DNA of 61,168 nt, from positions 1-61,168 of the forward strand of contig NZ_RCZA01000018.1 of assembly GCF_006438925.1 (NCBI RefSeq). The letters run 5' to 3'. The notes beneath the pieces were generated by a model. The model ran no database searches. It was given only the letters and a program-made list of their open reading frames with translations, and was not told the origin of the DNA. Positions within the stretch are counted from its first letter, which is position 1; each line of letters opens with the position of its first letter. Position numbers and translations under genes: made by a program. This DNA is from Pseudomonas mandelii (GTDB lineage: Bacteria; Pseudomonadota; Gammaproteobacteria; Pseudomonadales; Pseudomonadaceae). This document shows, piece by piece, positions 6,780 to 16,013 of this stretch.

Positions 6780-7078
6780 GGCATTAGGCCGGTGAGTGAA
6801 CGCCCGCACCCCACTCATCTAGACTTAATGGATAGTCGTAGGCAGAACCGAACACGTCGCTTTGGTGCAGTTCAATCAATAGCGGCGTGGCAAGCTGCCC
6901 TTTATGCCCAGTAGAGGTGCGGCGAAGACCGTGCCGGGCGCAACAAGATGCCCGCTCAGGGTGCCCTGGCCGACGGCCTGAAATTGCCACGATTCCGTGA
7001 CGTGGTGTGAGTGCCGCAGCCGACACTTTCGGACGACCGACAACCCTCTGGTTTGTCCGTGACCGTGAGGAATGCTGA
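6780..7078. promoter_or_regulatory. Upstream region of the formate dehydrogenase operon
   Basis: This gap has no supported ORF and must hold the fds promoter. I looked for a sigma-54 type GG-N10-GC element and did not find a convincing one. GAGGA at 7067-7071 is the Shine-Dalgarno of fdsG. Confidence 0.35.
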
Positions 7079-7555
7079 ATGCCTGATGAGATGTTGCAAT
7101 TGCCTATGGTCAACAGCGTGCTGGAGCGCCACAAGGGCTCTGCGGGCGCACTGTTGCCGATTCTTCATGAGATTCAGGAGGGCATCGGTTATATCCCCGA
7201 TGCCGCCATCCCCGAGATTGCCCATGCGCTTAACCTGAGTCAGGCCGAGGTTCGCGGGGTGATCAGTTTTTACCATGACTTCCGTACCGCGCCGCCGGCT
7301 CGGCATATCCTGCGGCTGTGCCGCGCCGAGTCCTGCAAGAGTCGCGGTGCCGAGCAGCTTGCGGCGCAGTTGCGCGAACGCCTGCAACTGGACGATCACG
7401 GCAGTAGCGCCGACGGCAGCATCAGTTTGCGCCCGGTGTATTGCCTCGGCGCCTGTGCCTGTTCGCCCGCGCTGGAGCTGGATGGTCAGGTGCATGCGCG
7501 GCTTAGTGCCGAGCGTCTGGATGCCTTGCTTGATGCTTGCCGGGAGGACGCATGA
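7079..7555 (+). CDS. fdsG: NAD-dependent formate dehydrogenase, gamma subunit
   Basis: This 158-aa NuoE-like protein is a thioredoxin-fold subunit that carries one 2Fe-2S cluster. The ligands are visible as CRAESC around residue 81 and CLGACACSP around 122. The N-terminus (LPILHEIQEGIGYIPDAA) is typical of the NuoE helical region. It works in the cytoplasm in the FdsGBAD complex, which oxidises formate to CO2 and reduces NAD+. GAGGA precedes the ATG. Its stop overlaps the next start by 4 nt, so it is co-translated with fdsB. Confidence 0.93.
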   Translation: MPDEMLQLPMVNSVLERHKGSAGALLPILHEIQEGIGYIPDAAIPEIAHALNLSQAEVRGVISFYHDFRTAPPARHILRLCRAESCKSRGAEQLAAQLRERLQLDDHGSSADGSISLRPVYCLGACACSPALELDGQVHARLSAERLDALLDACREDA

Positions 7556-9114
7556 TGTCGCGCCTCTATCTGCCCAGTGATTCTCTGGCCCGTGCCGTGG
7601 GTGCCGACGAAGTGGCGGTCGCCCTTGCCGCGAAGGCCCAGGAACACAATCTGCCGTTGGACCTGCAACGCACCAGCTCGCGCGGCCTGTATTGGCTGGA
7701 ACCGCTGCTGGAAGTGGACACCCCTCAAGGCCGTATCGGCTTTGGCCCGCTGACTGCTGCCGATGTGCCCTCCGTGCTCGAAGCCCTGCAAAGCGAGCCG
7801 TCCACCCATCCACTGGCCTTGGGCCTGGTGGAAGAATTGCCTTATCTGAAGACTCAACAACGCCTGCTGTTCGCCCGCGCCGGTATTACTCGGCCGCTGT
7901 CCCTGGATGATTACCGGGCCCACGGCGGCTTCGAGGGCTTGACCCGCGCCATCGCAGTGGGCGGCGAGCAGACCGCGACGGAAGTGTTCGACTCAGGCCT
8001 GCGTGGCCGTGGCGGCGCGGCTTTCCCCGCTGGGATCAAATGGCGCACGGTTCGCGCCACCCAGGCTGCGCAGAAGTACATTGTGTGCAACGCCGACGAA
8101 GGCGACTCCGGCACCTTCGCGGATCGCATGTTGATGGAAGGCGACCCCTTTCTGCTGATCGAAGGCATGGCCATTGCCGGCATCACTGTCGGCGCCAGTT
8201 ACGGCTACATCTATGTGCGCTCGGAATATCCACAATCCGTGGCCACCTTGCGCGAGGCGTTGGACATCGCCCGGTCCGCCGGTTACCTCGGCGCCAATGT
8301 CGGTGGCAGCGGCCAGGCCTTCGATATGGAAGTGCGCGTCGGTGCCGGCGCTTATATCTGCGGTGAGGAAACTGCGCTGCTGGACTCGTTGGAAGGCAAG
8401 CGCGGGATTGTCCGCGCCAAGCCACCGATCCCCGCGTTGAAGGGCCTGTTCGGTTTGCCGACGCTGGTGCACAACGTGCTGACCCTGGCTTCGGTGCCGC
8501 TGATTCTGGCCAAGGGTGCGCAGTTCTATCGCGATTACGGCATGGGCCGTTCTCTGGGCACCATGCCCTTCCAACTGGCGGGCAATATTCGTCATGGTGG
8601 TTTAGTGGAACGGGCCTTTGGCCTGACCCTGCGGGAACTGGTGGAAGACTACGGCGGCGGAACCGCCAGTGGCCGGCCGCTGAAGGCCGCGCAGGTTGGC
8701 GGACCGCTCGGCGCCTGGGTGCCGCCGTCGCAATTCGACACGCCGCTGGATTACGAAGCCTTCGCCGGCATCGGCGCGATGCTCGGTCACGGCGGTGTGG
8801 TGGTGGCTGACGACAGCCTGGACATGGCCCACATGGCGCGCTTCGCCATGCAGTTCTGTGCCGAGGAATCCTGCGGTAAATGCACCCCGTGCCGCATCGG
8901 CTCGACCCGAGGTGTTGAGGTGATCGACCGCCTGCTGGCAGCGCCTGACCAGAGTGGTCGCGATGAGCAGGTGATCATCCTCAAGGACCTGTGCGACACC
9001 CTGCAATACGGTTCGCTGTGCGCGTTGGGCGGCATGGTCTCCTTTCCGGTAGCCAGCGCCCTCAAGCACTTCCCCGCCGACTTCGGTCTGCAATCTTCGG
9101 AGGCCGACCAATGA
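7552..9114 (+). CDS. fdsB: NAD-dependent formate dehydrogenase, beta subunit (NADH/FMN-binding)
   Basis: This 520-aa NuoF-like protein has a short N-terminal thioredoxin-like part, then the flavin/NAD site (GLRGRGGAAFPAG near residue 150), then GAGAYICGEETALL. The C-terminal 4Fe-4S motif is ESCGKCTPCRIG. It takes electrons from the cluster chain to FMN and NAD+. The start is ATG 7552, with GGGAGGA just upstream; ATG 7555 is also possible. The gene overlaps fdsG by 4 nt and fdsA by 4 nt. Confidence 0.93.
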   Translation: MMSRLYLPSDSLARAVGADEVAVALAAKAQEHNLPLDLQRTSSRGLYWLEPLLEVDTPQGRIGFGPLTAADVPSVLEALQSEPSTHPLALGLVEELPYLKTQQRLLFARAGITRPLSLDDYRAHGGFEGLTRAIAVGGEQTATEVFDSGLRGRGGAAFPAGIKWRTVRATQAAQKYIVCNADEGDSGTFADRMLMEGDPFLLIEGMAIAGITVGASYGYIYVRSEYPQSVATLREALDIARSAGYLGANVGGSGQAFDMEVRVGAGAYICGEETALLDSLEGKRGIVRAKPPIPALKGLFGLPTLVHNVLTLASVPLILAKGAQFYRDYGMGRSLGTMPFQLAGNIRHGGLVERAFGLTLRELVEDYGGGTASGRPLKAAQVGGPLGAWVPPSQFDTPLDYEAFAGIGAMLGHGGVVVADDSLDMAHMARFAMQFCAEESCGKCTPCRIGSTRGVEVIDRLLAAPDQSGRDEQVIILKDLCDTLQYGSLCALGGMVSFPVASALKHFPADFGLQSSEADQ

Positions 9115-11999
9115 TTACTCTCTTCGACCCGAACACCGATATCGACTTAGGCACCCCGGCCCGCGACAGCGACGTGCAGGTGACCCTGAACATCGACGGC
9201 CGCAGCATCCGCGTGCCCGAAGGCACCTCGGTGATGCGCGCCGCCGCGCTGATGGGCACCACCATTCCCAAACTGTGCGCCACCGACAGTCTGGAAGCCT
9301 TCGGCTCTTGCCGCATGTGCCTGGTGGAGATCGACGGCATGCGCGGCTACCCCGCGTCCTGCACCACGCCGGTCACTGAAGGCATGACCGTGCACACCCA
9401 GACGCCAAAACTCGCGACGCTGCGGCGCAACGTCATGGAGTTGTACATCTCCGATCACCCGCTGGACTGCCTGACCTGCTCGGCCAATGGCAACTGCGAG
9501 CTGCAAACCGTCGCCGGCCAGGTCGGCCTGCGAGAAGTGCGTTACGGCTATGAAGGCGACAACCATCTCGCCGACGTGAAGGACACCTCCAACCCCTACT
9601 TCGACTTCGACCCGAGCAAGTGCATCGTCTGCAACCGTTGTGTCCGTGCCTGCGAAGAAACCCAGGGCACGTTTGCCCTGACCATTACCGGGCGCGGTTT
9701 CGAATCCCGGGTTGCGGCCGCTGGTGGCGAGAACTTCCTCGACTCGGAATGCGTGTCCTGCGGCGCCTGTGTGCAAGCCTGCCCGACCGCGACCCTGATG
9801 GAAAAAAGCGTGGTCGAACTGGGCCAGCCCGAACGCAGCGTAATCACCACTTGCGCCTATTGCGGCGTGGGTTGCTCGTTCCGCGCCGAGATGAAAGGCG
9901 ACCAGTTGGTGCGCATGGTTCCGGACAAAAACGGCCAGGCCAACCACGGCCACTCCTGCGTCAAAGGGCGCTTTGCCTGGGGCTACGCCACTCACCCGGA
10001 TCGCATCACCAAGCCGATGATCCGTAAAAACATCAGCGACCCTTGGCAGGAAGTCAGCTGGGATGAAGCGGTGACCTACGCCGCCAGCGAATTCCGCCGG
10101 TTGCAGCAAAAATATGGCCGCGACTCCATTGGTGGCATCACCTCCAGCCGTTGCACCAACGAAGAAACCTATCTGGTGCAAAAACTGGTGCGCGCCGCCT
10201 TCGGCAACAACAACGTCGACACCTGCGCGCGGGTCTGCCACTCGCCGACCGGCTATGGCCTGAAACAAACCCTGGGCGAGTCCGCCGGCACCCAGAGCTT
10301 CGACTCGGTGATGCAGGCCGACGTGATCCTGGTGATGGGCGCCAACCCCAGCGACGCCCACCCGGTGTTCGCCTCCCAGCTCAAACGCCGCCTGCGTGAA
10401 GGCGCGCGACTGATCGTCATCGACCCACGACGCATTGATCTGGTGGATTCGGTGCATGCCCGCGCCGAACTGCACCTGGCCCTGCGCCCAGGCACCAACG
10501 TCGCCATGCTCAACGCCCTGGCCCACGTCATCGTCACCGAAGGCCTGTTGAACCAAGCCTTTATCGACGCCCGTTGCGAGGACAACGAATTCGCTCACTG
10601 GCGCGAGTTCGTCAGCCGCGCGGAAAACTCGCCGGAAGTGCTTGGTGAGATCTGCGGCGTGGCCCCAGCCGACATCCGCGCCGCCGCTCGCCTGTATGCC
10701 ACCGGCGGCAACGCGGCGATCTACTACGGCCTGGGCGTCACCGAACACAGCCAGGGCAGCACCGCGGTCATGGGCATCGCCAACCTGGCCATGGCCACTG
10801 GCAACATCGGCCGCGAAGGCGTGGGCGTGAACCCGCTGCGTGGGCAGAACAACGTTCAGGGCTCCTGCGACATGGGTTCCTTCCCCCATGAGCTGCCCGG
10901 CTACCGCCACATCTCCAACGAGGTCGTTCGCGCACAATTCGAACAGGCCTGGAATGTCACGCTGCAACCCGATCCGGGCCTGCGCATTCCCAACATGTTC
11001 GAAGCCGCCCTCAGCGGCAGCTTCAAGGGCCTGTATTGCCAGGGCGAGGACATCGCCCAGAGCGACCCGAATACCCAACACGTCACCGCAGCCCTGTCGG
11101 CCATGGAATGCATCGTGGTGCAGGACATTTTCCTCAACGAAACCGCCAAGTTCGCCCACGTGTTCCTGCCGGGCTGCTCGTTCCTGGAAAAAGACGGCAC
11201 CTTCACCAACGCCGAGCGGCGCATTTCCCGGGTGCGCAAAGTCATGGAACCGCTGGGCGGCAAGGCCGACTGGGAAGGCACCGTGGCCCTGGCCAACGCA
11301 CTGGGTTACCCGATGAACTACCAGCACCCGTCAGAAATCATGGATGAAATCGCCAGCCTGACGCCGACCTTCACCAACGTCAGCTACGCCGAACTGGATC
11401 GCCACGGCAGCCTGCAATGGCCATGCAACGCCGCGGCACCGGACGGCACGCCGACCATGCACATCGAGGAATTCGTACGCGGCAAGGGGCGTTTCATGCT
11501 CACCGGCTACGTGCCCACCGAGGAAAAGGTCAACAATCGCTATCCACTGCTGCTGACCACCGGGCGCATCCTCAGCCAGTACAACGTCGGCGCTCAGACC
11601 CGACGCACCGAAAACGTTGCCTGGCATGACGAAGATCGCCTGGAAATCCACCCAACCGACGCCGAGAGCCGTGGCATCAACGAAGGTGACTGGGTCGGCA
11701 TCGGCAGCCGCGCCGGCCAGACCGTACTGCGTGCGCGGGTCACCGAACGGGTCGCCCCGGGTGTGGTGTACACCACGTTCCACTTCCCTGAATCGGGGGC
11801 CAACGTCATCACCACCGACAACTCCGACTGGGCCACCAACTGTCCGGAGTACAAGGTCACCGCCGTGGAAGTCAGCCGCGTTTACCACCCTTCCGAGTGG
11901 CAAAAACGCTATCAGGAATTCAGTGACAACCAACAACGCCTGCTCGACGAACGCCGCCAGGCACGCACCGCCGGAGCAAAAGCCGAGGTACGCCGATGA
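9111..11999 (+). CDS. fdsA: NAD-dependent formate dehydrogenase, catalytic alpha subunit
   Basis: This 962-aa molybdenum enzyme begins with a NuoG-like front: a 2Fe-2S domain (FGSCRMCLVE), a His-Cys3 cluster (HPLDCLTCSANGNC) and two 4Fe-4S motifs (CIVCNRCVRAC, CVSCGACVQACP). A CAYCGVGCSF cluster motif and the bis-MGD domain follow. The active-site region reads ARVCHSPTG, so the metal ligand is cysteine, not selenocysteine, with the conserved His next to it. It catalyses formate oxidation in the cytoplasm. GGAG lies at 9099-9102 before the ATG. It needs molybdenum cofactor; moaCDE occur later in the window. Confidence 0.95.
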   Translation: MITLFDPNTDIDLGTPARDSDVQVTLNIDGRSIRVPEGTSVMRAAALMGTTIPKLCATDSLEAFGSCRMCLVEIDGMRGYPASCTTPVTEGMTVHTQTPKLATLRRNVMELYISDHPLDCLTCSANGNCELQTVAGQVGLREVRYGYEGDNHLADVKDTSNPYFDFDPSKCIVCNRCVRACEETQGTFALTITGRGFESRVAAAGGENFLDSECVSCGACVQACPTATLMEKSVVELGQPERSVITTCAYCGVGCSFRAEMKGDQLVRMVPDKNGQANHGHSCVKGRFAWGYATHPDRITKPMIRKNISDPWQEVSWDEAVTYAASEFRRLQQKYGRDSIGGITSSRCTNEETYLVQKLVRAAFGNNNVDTCARVCHSPTGYGLKQTLGESAGTQSFDSVMQADVILVMGANPSDAHPVFASQLKRRLREGARLIVIDPRRIDLVDSVHARAELHLALRPGTNVAMLNALAHVIVTEGLLNQAFIDARCEDNEFAHWREFVSRAENSPEVLGEICGVAPADIRAAARLYATGGNAAIYYGLGVTEHSQGSTAVMGIANLAMATGNIGREGVGVNPLRGQNNVQGSCDMGSFPHELPGYRHISNEVVRAQFEQAWNVTLQPDPGLRIPNMFEAALSGSFKGLYCQGEDIAQSDPNTQHVTAALSAMECIVVQDIFLNETAKFAHVFLPGCSFLEKDGTFTNAERRISRVRKVMEPLGGKADWEGTVALANALGYPMNYQHPSEIMDEIASLTPTFTNVSYAELDRHGSLQWPCNAAAPDGTPTMHIEEFVRGKGRFMLTGYVPTEEKVNNRYPLLLTTGRILSQYNVGAQTRRTENVAWHDEDRLEIHPTDAESRGINEGDWVGIGSRAGQTVLRARVTERVAPGVVYTTFHFPESGANVITTDNSDWATNCPEYKVTAVEVSRVYHPSEWQKRYQEFSDNQQRLLDERRQARTAGAKAEVRR

Positions 12000-12217
12000 G
12001 CACTGAAAACCTGATCAAAATGGTCAACCAAATCGCCCAGTACTTCGCCAGTGAACCGGACCAGCAACAGGCCGTGCTCGGCGTGCGTAATCATCTGCAG
12101 ATGTACTGGACGCCTGGCATGCGCAAGGAATTGCTGGCCTGGCAGATGGAGCATCAGGGAGCAGACTTGCACCCGCTGGCGCAGGCGGCGGTCAGTGGGG
12201 CGGGCTGGGAGGCTTAA
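11996..12217 (+). CDS. fdsD: NAD-dependent formate dehydrogenase, delta subunit
   Basis: This 73-aa protein matches the small FdsD subunit: LIKMVNQIAQYFASEP, then a conserved HLQMYWTPGMRKEL and a short tail. FdsD has no cofactor and is needed for assembly or stability of the complex. It overlaps fdsA by 4 nt and ends the operon. No fdsC/fdhD (cofactor sulfuration) or fdsR gene follows, so those functions must be encoded elsewhere. Confidence 0.9.
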   Translation: MSTENLIKMVNQIAQYFASEPDQQQAVLGVRNHLQMYWTPGMRKELLAWQMEHQGADLHPLAQAAVSGAGWEA

Positions 12218-12242
12218 GCTCACACGCCCCCTTGGGAATTGC

Positions 12243-12271
12243 CCCTTGGCCTGTGTAAACAGGCCAAAGGG
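12243..12271. terminator. Hairpin behind fdsD
   Basis: CCCTTGGCCTGT pairs with ACAGGCCAAAGGG with one bulge and a short loop. It lies 25 nt after fdsD and is the likely end of the operon transcript, but no T-run follows, so it may be a processing or stabilising hairpin rather than an intrinsic terminator. Confidence 0.4.
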
Positions 12272-12308
12272 CTAATGCCGGTCAATTAAGGGCGTGAACA
12301 CCGCAACC

Positions 12309-12402
12309 TCTGTGGGAGCGAGCTTGCTCGCGATGGCGGCGCAACATTCAACATCAATGCTGACTGACCTGCCGCTATCGCGAGCAAGCTCGCTCCCACA
12401 GG
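12309..12402. repeat. Inverted pair of REP elements
   Basis: TGTGGGAGCGAGCTTGCTCGCGAT starts at 12311, and its near reverse complement ATCGCGAGCAAGCTCGCTCCCACA lies near 12377-12400. The two face each other, forming a typical BIME-like REP doublet. Confidence 0.75.
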
Positions 12403-12526
12403 TTTTGCACCTTAACTGACCGGCATTAGCCAAGGGCTATTTTGCCGTCCACCGTCGATAAACCGGGAGCCATACGTTCGCGCCAGCTGCGTTATCATTC
12501 CTCGCTTCTCTGTTCCAAAAAACCGG

Positions 12527-14449
12527 ATGTCCATGTCTTTGCCACTGCCTGACGATCATCAATCCCTGCCACCTGTCCTGGTCGGGCCGCTGTTGCGGCG
12601 TCTGGAGCCCACGCGGTTGGTGATGTGGCTGGTGGGGTCGCGGGCGCTGTCGCTGACGTTGCGTCTGCAAGATCGCGACGCTATTCACCTCGACGCGAGT
12701 CAGTGCACGGTCATTGCGGTGGGCACCCAGGCCTTTGTTCATTTGATCGATGTGTCGCTGGACGCCGCCCTGCCCTGCGACACGTTAATCGAATACGACC
12801 TGTTGATTGACGACGCTGGCGCAGGCATCGCCGATTGGGCCCCGCACTTGCTGTACGGGGACGCCCGTTGCCCAAACTTCGTCCTGCGTAAACGGGCCGA
12901 TCATCTGCTGCATGGTTCTTGCCGCAAACCTCACCACCCGGCCCCGGACGGTTTGCTGTGCGTCGATCGTTTGTTGGAGGCGGAGCCGGACGCACACAAA
13001 CGTCCGGCGCTGTTGATGATGAGTGGTGATCAGGTTTATGCCGACGATGTCGCGGGGCCGATGCTGCGAGCCATCCATGCCTTGATCAAGCGACTTGGGC
13101 TGTTCGAAGAGCACCTCGAAGGCGCAGTGGTCAGCGACAGCGCCAAGCTCTACGAGCACCCCGCCAGCTACTACCATCGTGCGGATTTGTTACCGGCGCT
13201 GGAGAGCAACGAAACCCTGCGCGAGCGATTTTTCGGTGGGGCGCGTAAGCCGATTTTCACCAGCAGCAGTGCCGACAACCATCTAGTGACGTTTGCCGAA
13301 GTCATGGCCATGTACCTGCTGGTCTGGTCGCCAACACCCTGGACATTGATCGCCCCGCAACCGCCGGCACTGACACCTGAACGACGCGAGCGTTATGCGC
13401 TTGAGCAGACGCGCATCGATGGTTTCAAGGCCGGTCTGGGAGGCGTCGCCCGAGCACTCGCGCACCTGCCGTGCCTGATGATTTTCGACGATCACGATAT
13501 TACCGATGACTGGAATCTTTCCGCGCAATGGGAGGAAACGGCCTACGGCCATCCGTTCTCCAGGCGCATCATCGGCAACGCACTGATTGCTTATATGCTG
13601 TGCCAAGGCTGGGGCAACAACCCGGATGCGTTCGGCGCTGTGCTGGAGAAGGCCAGCGGATTGAGCGCGACCGGGCATGACCGCTACCTCGACAGTGACA
13701 TTCAGGACGAGTTGATTGACCAACTGCTGAGATTTCAGAACTGGCATTACGTGCTGCCCACCCGCCCGGCCATCGTGGTGCTCGACACCCGCACCCGGCG
13801 CTGGCGCAGCGAGATGAACCTCAAGCAGCCTTCGGGTTTGCTGGACTGGGAAGCCCTCAGCGAACTGCAACAGGAACTGCTCGATCACCCTTCGGCCATC
13901 ATCGTTTCGCCGGCACCGATCTTCGGCGTCAAACTGATCGAAACCGTGCAGCGCGTCTTCAGCTGGTGCGGTTATCCCCTGCTGGTGGACGCCGAAAACT
14001 GGATGGCTCATCGCGGTGCGGCCCAGGTGATCCTGAACATTTTCCGACACTCGCGTACACCCGGTAATTACGTGGTGCTGTCGGGCGATGTGCATTATTC
14101 CTTCGTCTACGAAGTACTGATCCGACACCGCAAAGCCGGCCCGCGAATCTGGCAGATCACCAGCAGTGGCATCAAAAACGAATTCCCTCCCGCGCTGCTC
14201 GAGTGGTTCGACCGCCTCAACCGCTGGCTCTACTCGCCCCGCTCGCCACTGAACTGGCTGACCAAACGCCGGCGCATGCGCATTGTTCCCCATGTCCCGG
14301 AACATGCTGAAGCGGGTGAACGGCTGTGGAATTCGGCGGGGATCGGGCAAGTGTTCTTTAATGAAAAGGGACAGCCGCAGGAGATCTATCAGCACAACTC
14401 AAACGGTTCGCCGAAGACGCGGATGGTTGCGCCTGAGAATGACGACTGA
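12527..14449 (+). CDS. PhoD-like metallophosphatase family protein
   Basis: This 640-aa protein shows the metal-binding blocks of PhoD-type enzymes: MSGDQVYADD (about residue 165), IFDDHDITDDW (about 320) and SGDVHYSFVYE (about 525). No signal peptide is visible, whereas classical PhoD is exported, so a cytoplasmic phosphatase or phosphodiesterase with an unknown substrate is more likely. The first 130 residues form a separate N-terminal domain. ATG 12527 or 12533 could be the start. It stands alone between REP doublets. Confidence 0.8.
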   Translation: MSMSLPLPDDHQSLPPVLVGPLLRRLEPTRLVMWLVGSRALSLTLRLQDRDAIHLDASQCTVIAVGTQAFVHLIDVSLDAALPCDTLIEYDLLIDDAGAGIADWAPHLLYGDARCPNFVLRKRADHLLHGSCRKPHHPAPDGLLCVDRLLEAEPDAHKRPALLMMSGDQVYADDVAGPMLRAIHALIKRLGLFEEHLEGAVVSDSAKLYEHPASYYHRADLLPALESNETLRERFFGGARKPIFTSSSADNHLVTFAEVMAMYLLVWSPTPWTLIAPQPPALTPERRERYALEQTRIDGFKAGLGGVARALAHLPCLMIFDDHDITDDWNLSAQWEETAYGHPFSRRIIGNALIAYMLCQGWGNNPDAFGAVLEKASGLSATGHDRYLDSDIQDELIDQLLRFQNWHYVLPTRPAIVVLDTRTRRWRSEMNLKQPSGLLDWEALSELQQELLDHPSAIIVSPAPIFGVKLIETVQRVFSWCGYPLLVDAENWMAHRGAAQVILNIFRHSRTPGNYVVLSGDVHYSFVYEVLIRHRKAGPRIWQITSSGIKNEFPPALLEWFDRLNRWLYSPRSPLNWLTKRRRMRIVPHVPEHAEAGERLWNSAGIGQVFFNEKGQPQEIYQHNSNGSPKTRMVAPENDD

Positions 14450-14469
14450 AGGCTGAAGGCTGAAGGCTG

Positions 14470-14580
14470 ATCGTTCCCACGCTCTGCGTGGGAATGCCTC
14501 AAGGGACGCTCCGCGTTCCAGCTCTCGAAAGGGACGCGGAGCGTCCCGGGCTGCATTCCCACGCAGAGCGTGGGAACGAT
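14470..14580. repeat. Nested inverted repeat (CGTTCCCACGCTCTGCG family)
   Basis: The outer arms are 28-bp perfect inverted copies (14470-14497 and 14553-14580), and each arm is itself palindromic (TTCCCACGC...GCGTGGGAA). The inner arms GGGACGCTCCGCG (14503-14515) and CGCGGAGCGTCCC (14535-14547) also pair. The whole unit can form a cruciform or a very stable RNA hairpin. It belongs to a different repeat family from the GCGAGC-type REPs. Confidence 0.8.
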
Positions 14581-14620
14581 CGGTGGGGGTAGCCATTTCA
14601 TTATTTGATCGGTGTCGCTC

Positions 14621-15124
14621 ATGAACCTCACCCGAACCCTGATCATTGGCAACTCCGGTTCCGGCAAAAGCTGGCTGGCCGAACGACTGGCCAAGCACCT
14701 GCAAGTGCCGTGGGTCGATCTCGATACGATTCACTGGTTGTCCGATGAACACAGCATCCCCCGCCCCCGTGCCGAGGCGTTGGGCATGGCACGGGTGCTT
14801 GCCAGTAAAGAGCGCTGGGTGATCGAAGGCGTTTACGGCTGGATCATCAGCGAACTCTTGCCCCGGGCTACAGCACTGATCTGGCTGTGTGTTGAAGATG
14901 AGGAATGTGTTGCCAATATCCGTCAGCGAGAGGCGCAGCGGGACAAGAATGACGAGTTGTTGATTGCGTTGCTCGACTGGGCCAGCAGCTATCGTACGCG
15001 CGAAGAGTCCAGTGGATTCGCCGCGCATCAGCAACTGTTCGAAGGATTTAGCGGTTCGAAACTCAAACTCAGGGATCGAACCGAAATCACAACATTCACG
15101 AACACCGTGATACAAGCCAACTAA
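14621..15124 (+). CDS. P-loop NTPase, adenylate kinase/topology-modulation-like
   Basis: This 167-aa protein starts with a Walker A motif (IIGNSGSGKSWLA) right at the N-terminus, then DLDTIHW, a pattern shared by small adenylate-kinase-like proteins sometimes called DNA topology modulation (FlaR) proteins. It is probably a cytoplasmic nucleotide or small-molecule kinase with an unknown substrate. I prefer the ATG at 14621; a GTG at 14612 is in frame. Neither has a clear Shine-Dalgarno. Confidence 0.75.
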   Translation: MNLTRTLIIGNSGSGKSWLAERLAKHLQVPWVDLDTIHWLSDEHSIPRPRAEALGMARVLASKERWVIEGVYGWIISELLPRATALIWLCVEDEECVANIRQREAQRDKNDELLIALLDWASSYRTREESSGFAAHQQLFEGFSGSKLKLRDRTEITTFTNTVIQAN

Positions 15125-15149
15125 CTCACACTGTTTACCAAGGATACGT

Positions 15150-15634
15150 ATGTTTGCACGGAGCAAATTAGTCCCCGAATTAATGGCACGGACATCAAGA
15201 AAAGCCTTCACTTCTGGACATCCCTGATCGGTTTTCAAATCGCCTATGAACGTCCCGAAGTCGGTTTTGCCTACCTCGATCAAAACGGCGTTCAGATCAT
15301 GTTGGAGCAATACGACCCGACCGAAGGCCAGTGGATGACCGGCGCACTGCAAGCACCGTTCGGTCGAGGCATAAACTTTCAAATCACGGTCGATGTCGTC
15401 GAGCCGATACTCCAGCGCCTGGCCGACGTTGAATGGCCGCTGTTTCGCCCAAGCACCGATGTCTGGTATCGCGCCGATGCGGTGGAAGTCGGCCAGCGTG
15501 AATTTCTGGTGCAGGATCCGGATGGTTATCTGGTTCGCCTGGTGGAGAGTTTGGGGGAGCGATCAAAAAACTTGGGTGCCGAGGGATGTCGAGTAAATCG
15601 GATCGGGATTACATCGATCACGGAAACGTCTTGA
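15150..15634 (+). pseudogene. Frameshifted VOC/glyoxalase-bleomycin-resistance-like gene
   Basis: The ATG at 15150 has a good AAGGA and opens with MFARSKLVPELMAR, the normal start of a bleomycin-resistance-type VOC protein. The frame then shifts at about 15189-15191. In the second frame the protein continues DIKKSLHFWTSLIGFQIAYE and on through GFAYLDQNGVQIML, VWYRADAVEV and LVQDPDGYLVRL. Adding one G in the GG run restores one continuous protein. The tail past VESLGE is longer than usual. The gene is either inactive or carries a sequencing error. Confidence 0.75.
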
Positions 15635-15713
15635 AGAATCTTCGGCGATACTCAGGACAAGCGCGGATGCATCGTCTGCGCAACGACCACTCGTAGGTAT
15701 CACCTTGTCATCC

Positions 15714-15730
15714 TGTACTCATTTCTGTAC
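15714..15730. promoter_or_regulatory. Putative YefM operator
   Basis: Two TGTAC half-motifs start 12 bp apart (15714 and 15726), about 28 bp before the yefM start. YefM repressors bind TGTACA-centred palindromes in their own promoter, so an autoregulatory site is likely. Confidence 0.45.
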
Positions 15731-15758
15731 GTTCTTTGCATCGAGCGAGGACTACAAC

Positions 15759-16013
15759 ATGCAAACCATCAACTACACCACCGCACGTGCACATCTGGCC
15801 GAAACCATGGATCGGGTCAATGAAGACCGCGCTCCACTGTTGGTCACTCGCCAGAAAGGCGAACCCGTGGTGATGATGTCTCTGGCGGAGTACAACGCCC
15901 TCGAAGAGACAGCCTATCTACTTCGCTCCCCTGCTAATGCTGAACGCCTGATCAAATCGATCGGCAACCTGCGGGCAGGGAAAACTAAAACCAGGCAACT
16001 CATCGAAGAATGA
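15759..16013 (+). CDS. yefM: Type II antitoxin, Phd/YefM family
   Basis: This 84-aa protein has the YefM fold signature: NYTTARAHLAETMDRV at the N-terminus and PVVMMSLAEYNALEETAYLL in the middle. The N-terminal part dimerises and binds DNA; the C-terminal tail wraps the toxin. GCGAGGA precedes the ATG. It overlaps the toxin gene by 4 nt, and TGTAC repeats in the promoter suggest autoregulation. Confidence 0.93.
   Translation: MQTINYTTARAHLAETMDRVNEDRAPLLVTRQKGEPVVMMSLAEYNALEETAYLLRSPANAERLIKSIGNLRAGKTKTRQLIEE

Noticed and set aside
6665..7078. Sigma-54 promoter before fdsG
   Set aside because: TGGCA-like words are present but the GG-N10-GC spacing is not met.
10220..10260. Selenocysteine at the fdsA active site
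   Set aside because: The codon is TGC (Cys) in ARVCHSPTG; there is no UGA or SECIS-like need.
9147..11327. 726-aa antisense frame across fdsA
   Set aside because: Shadow of high-GC coding; fdsA motifs are on the other strand.
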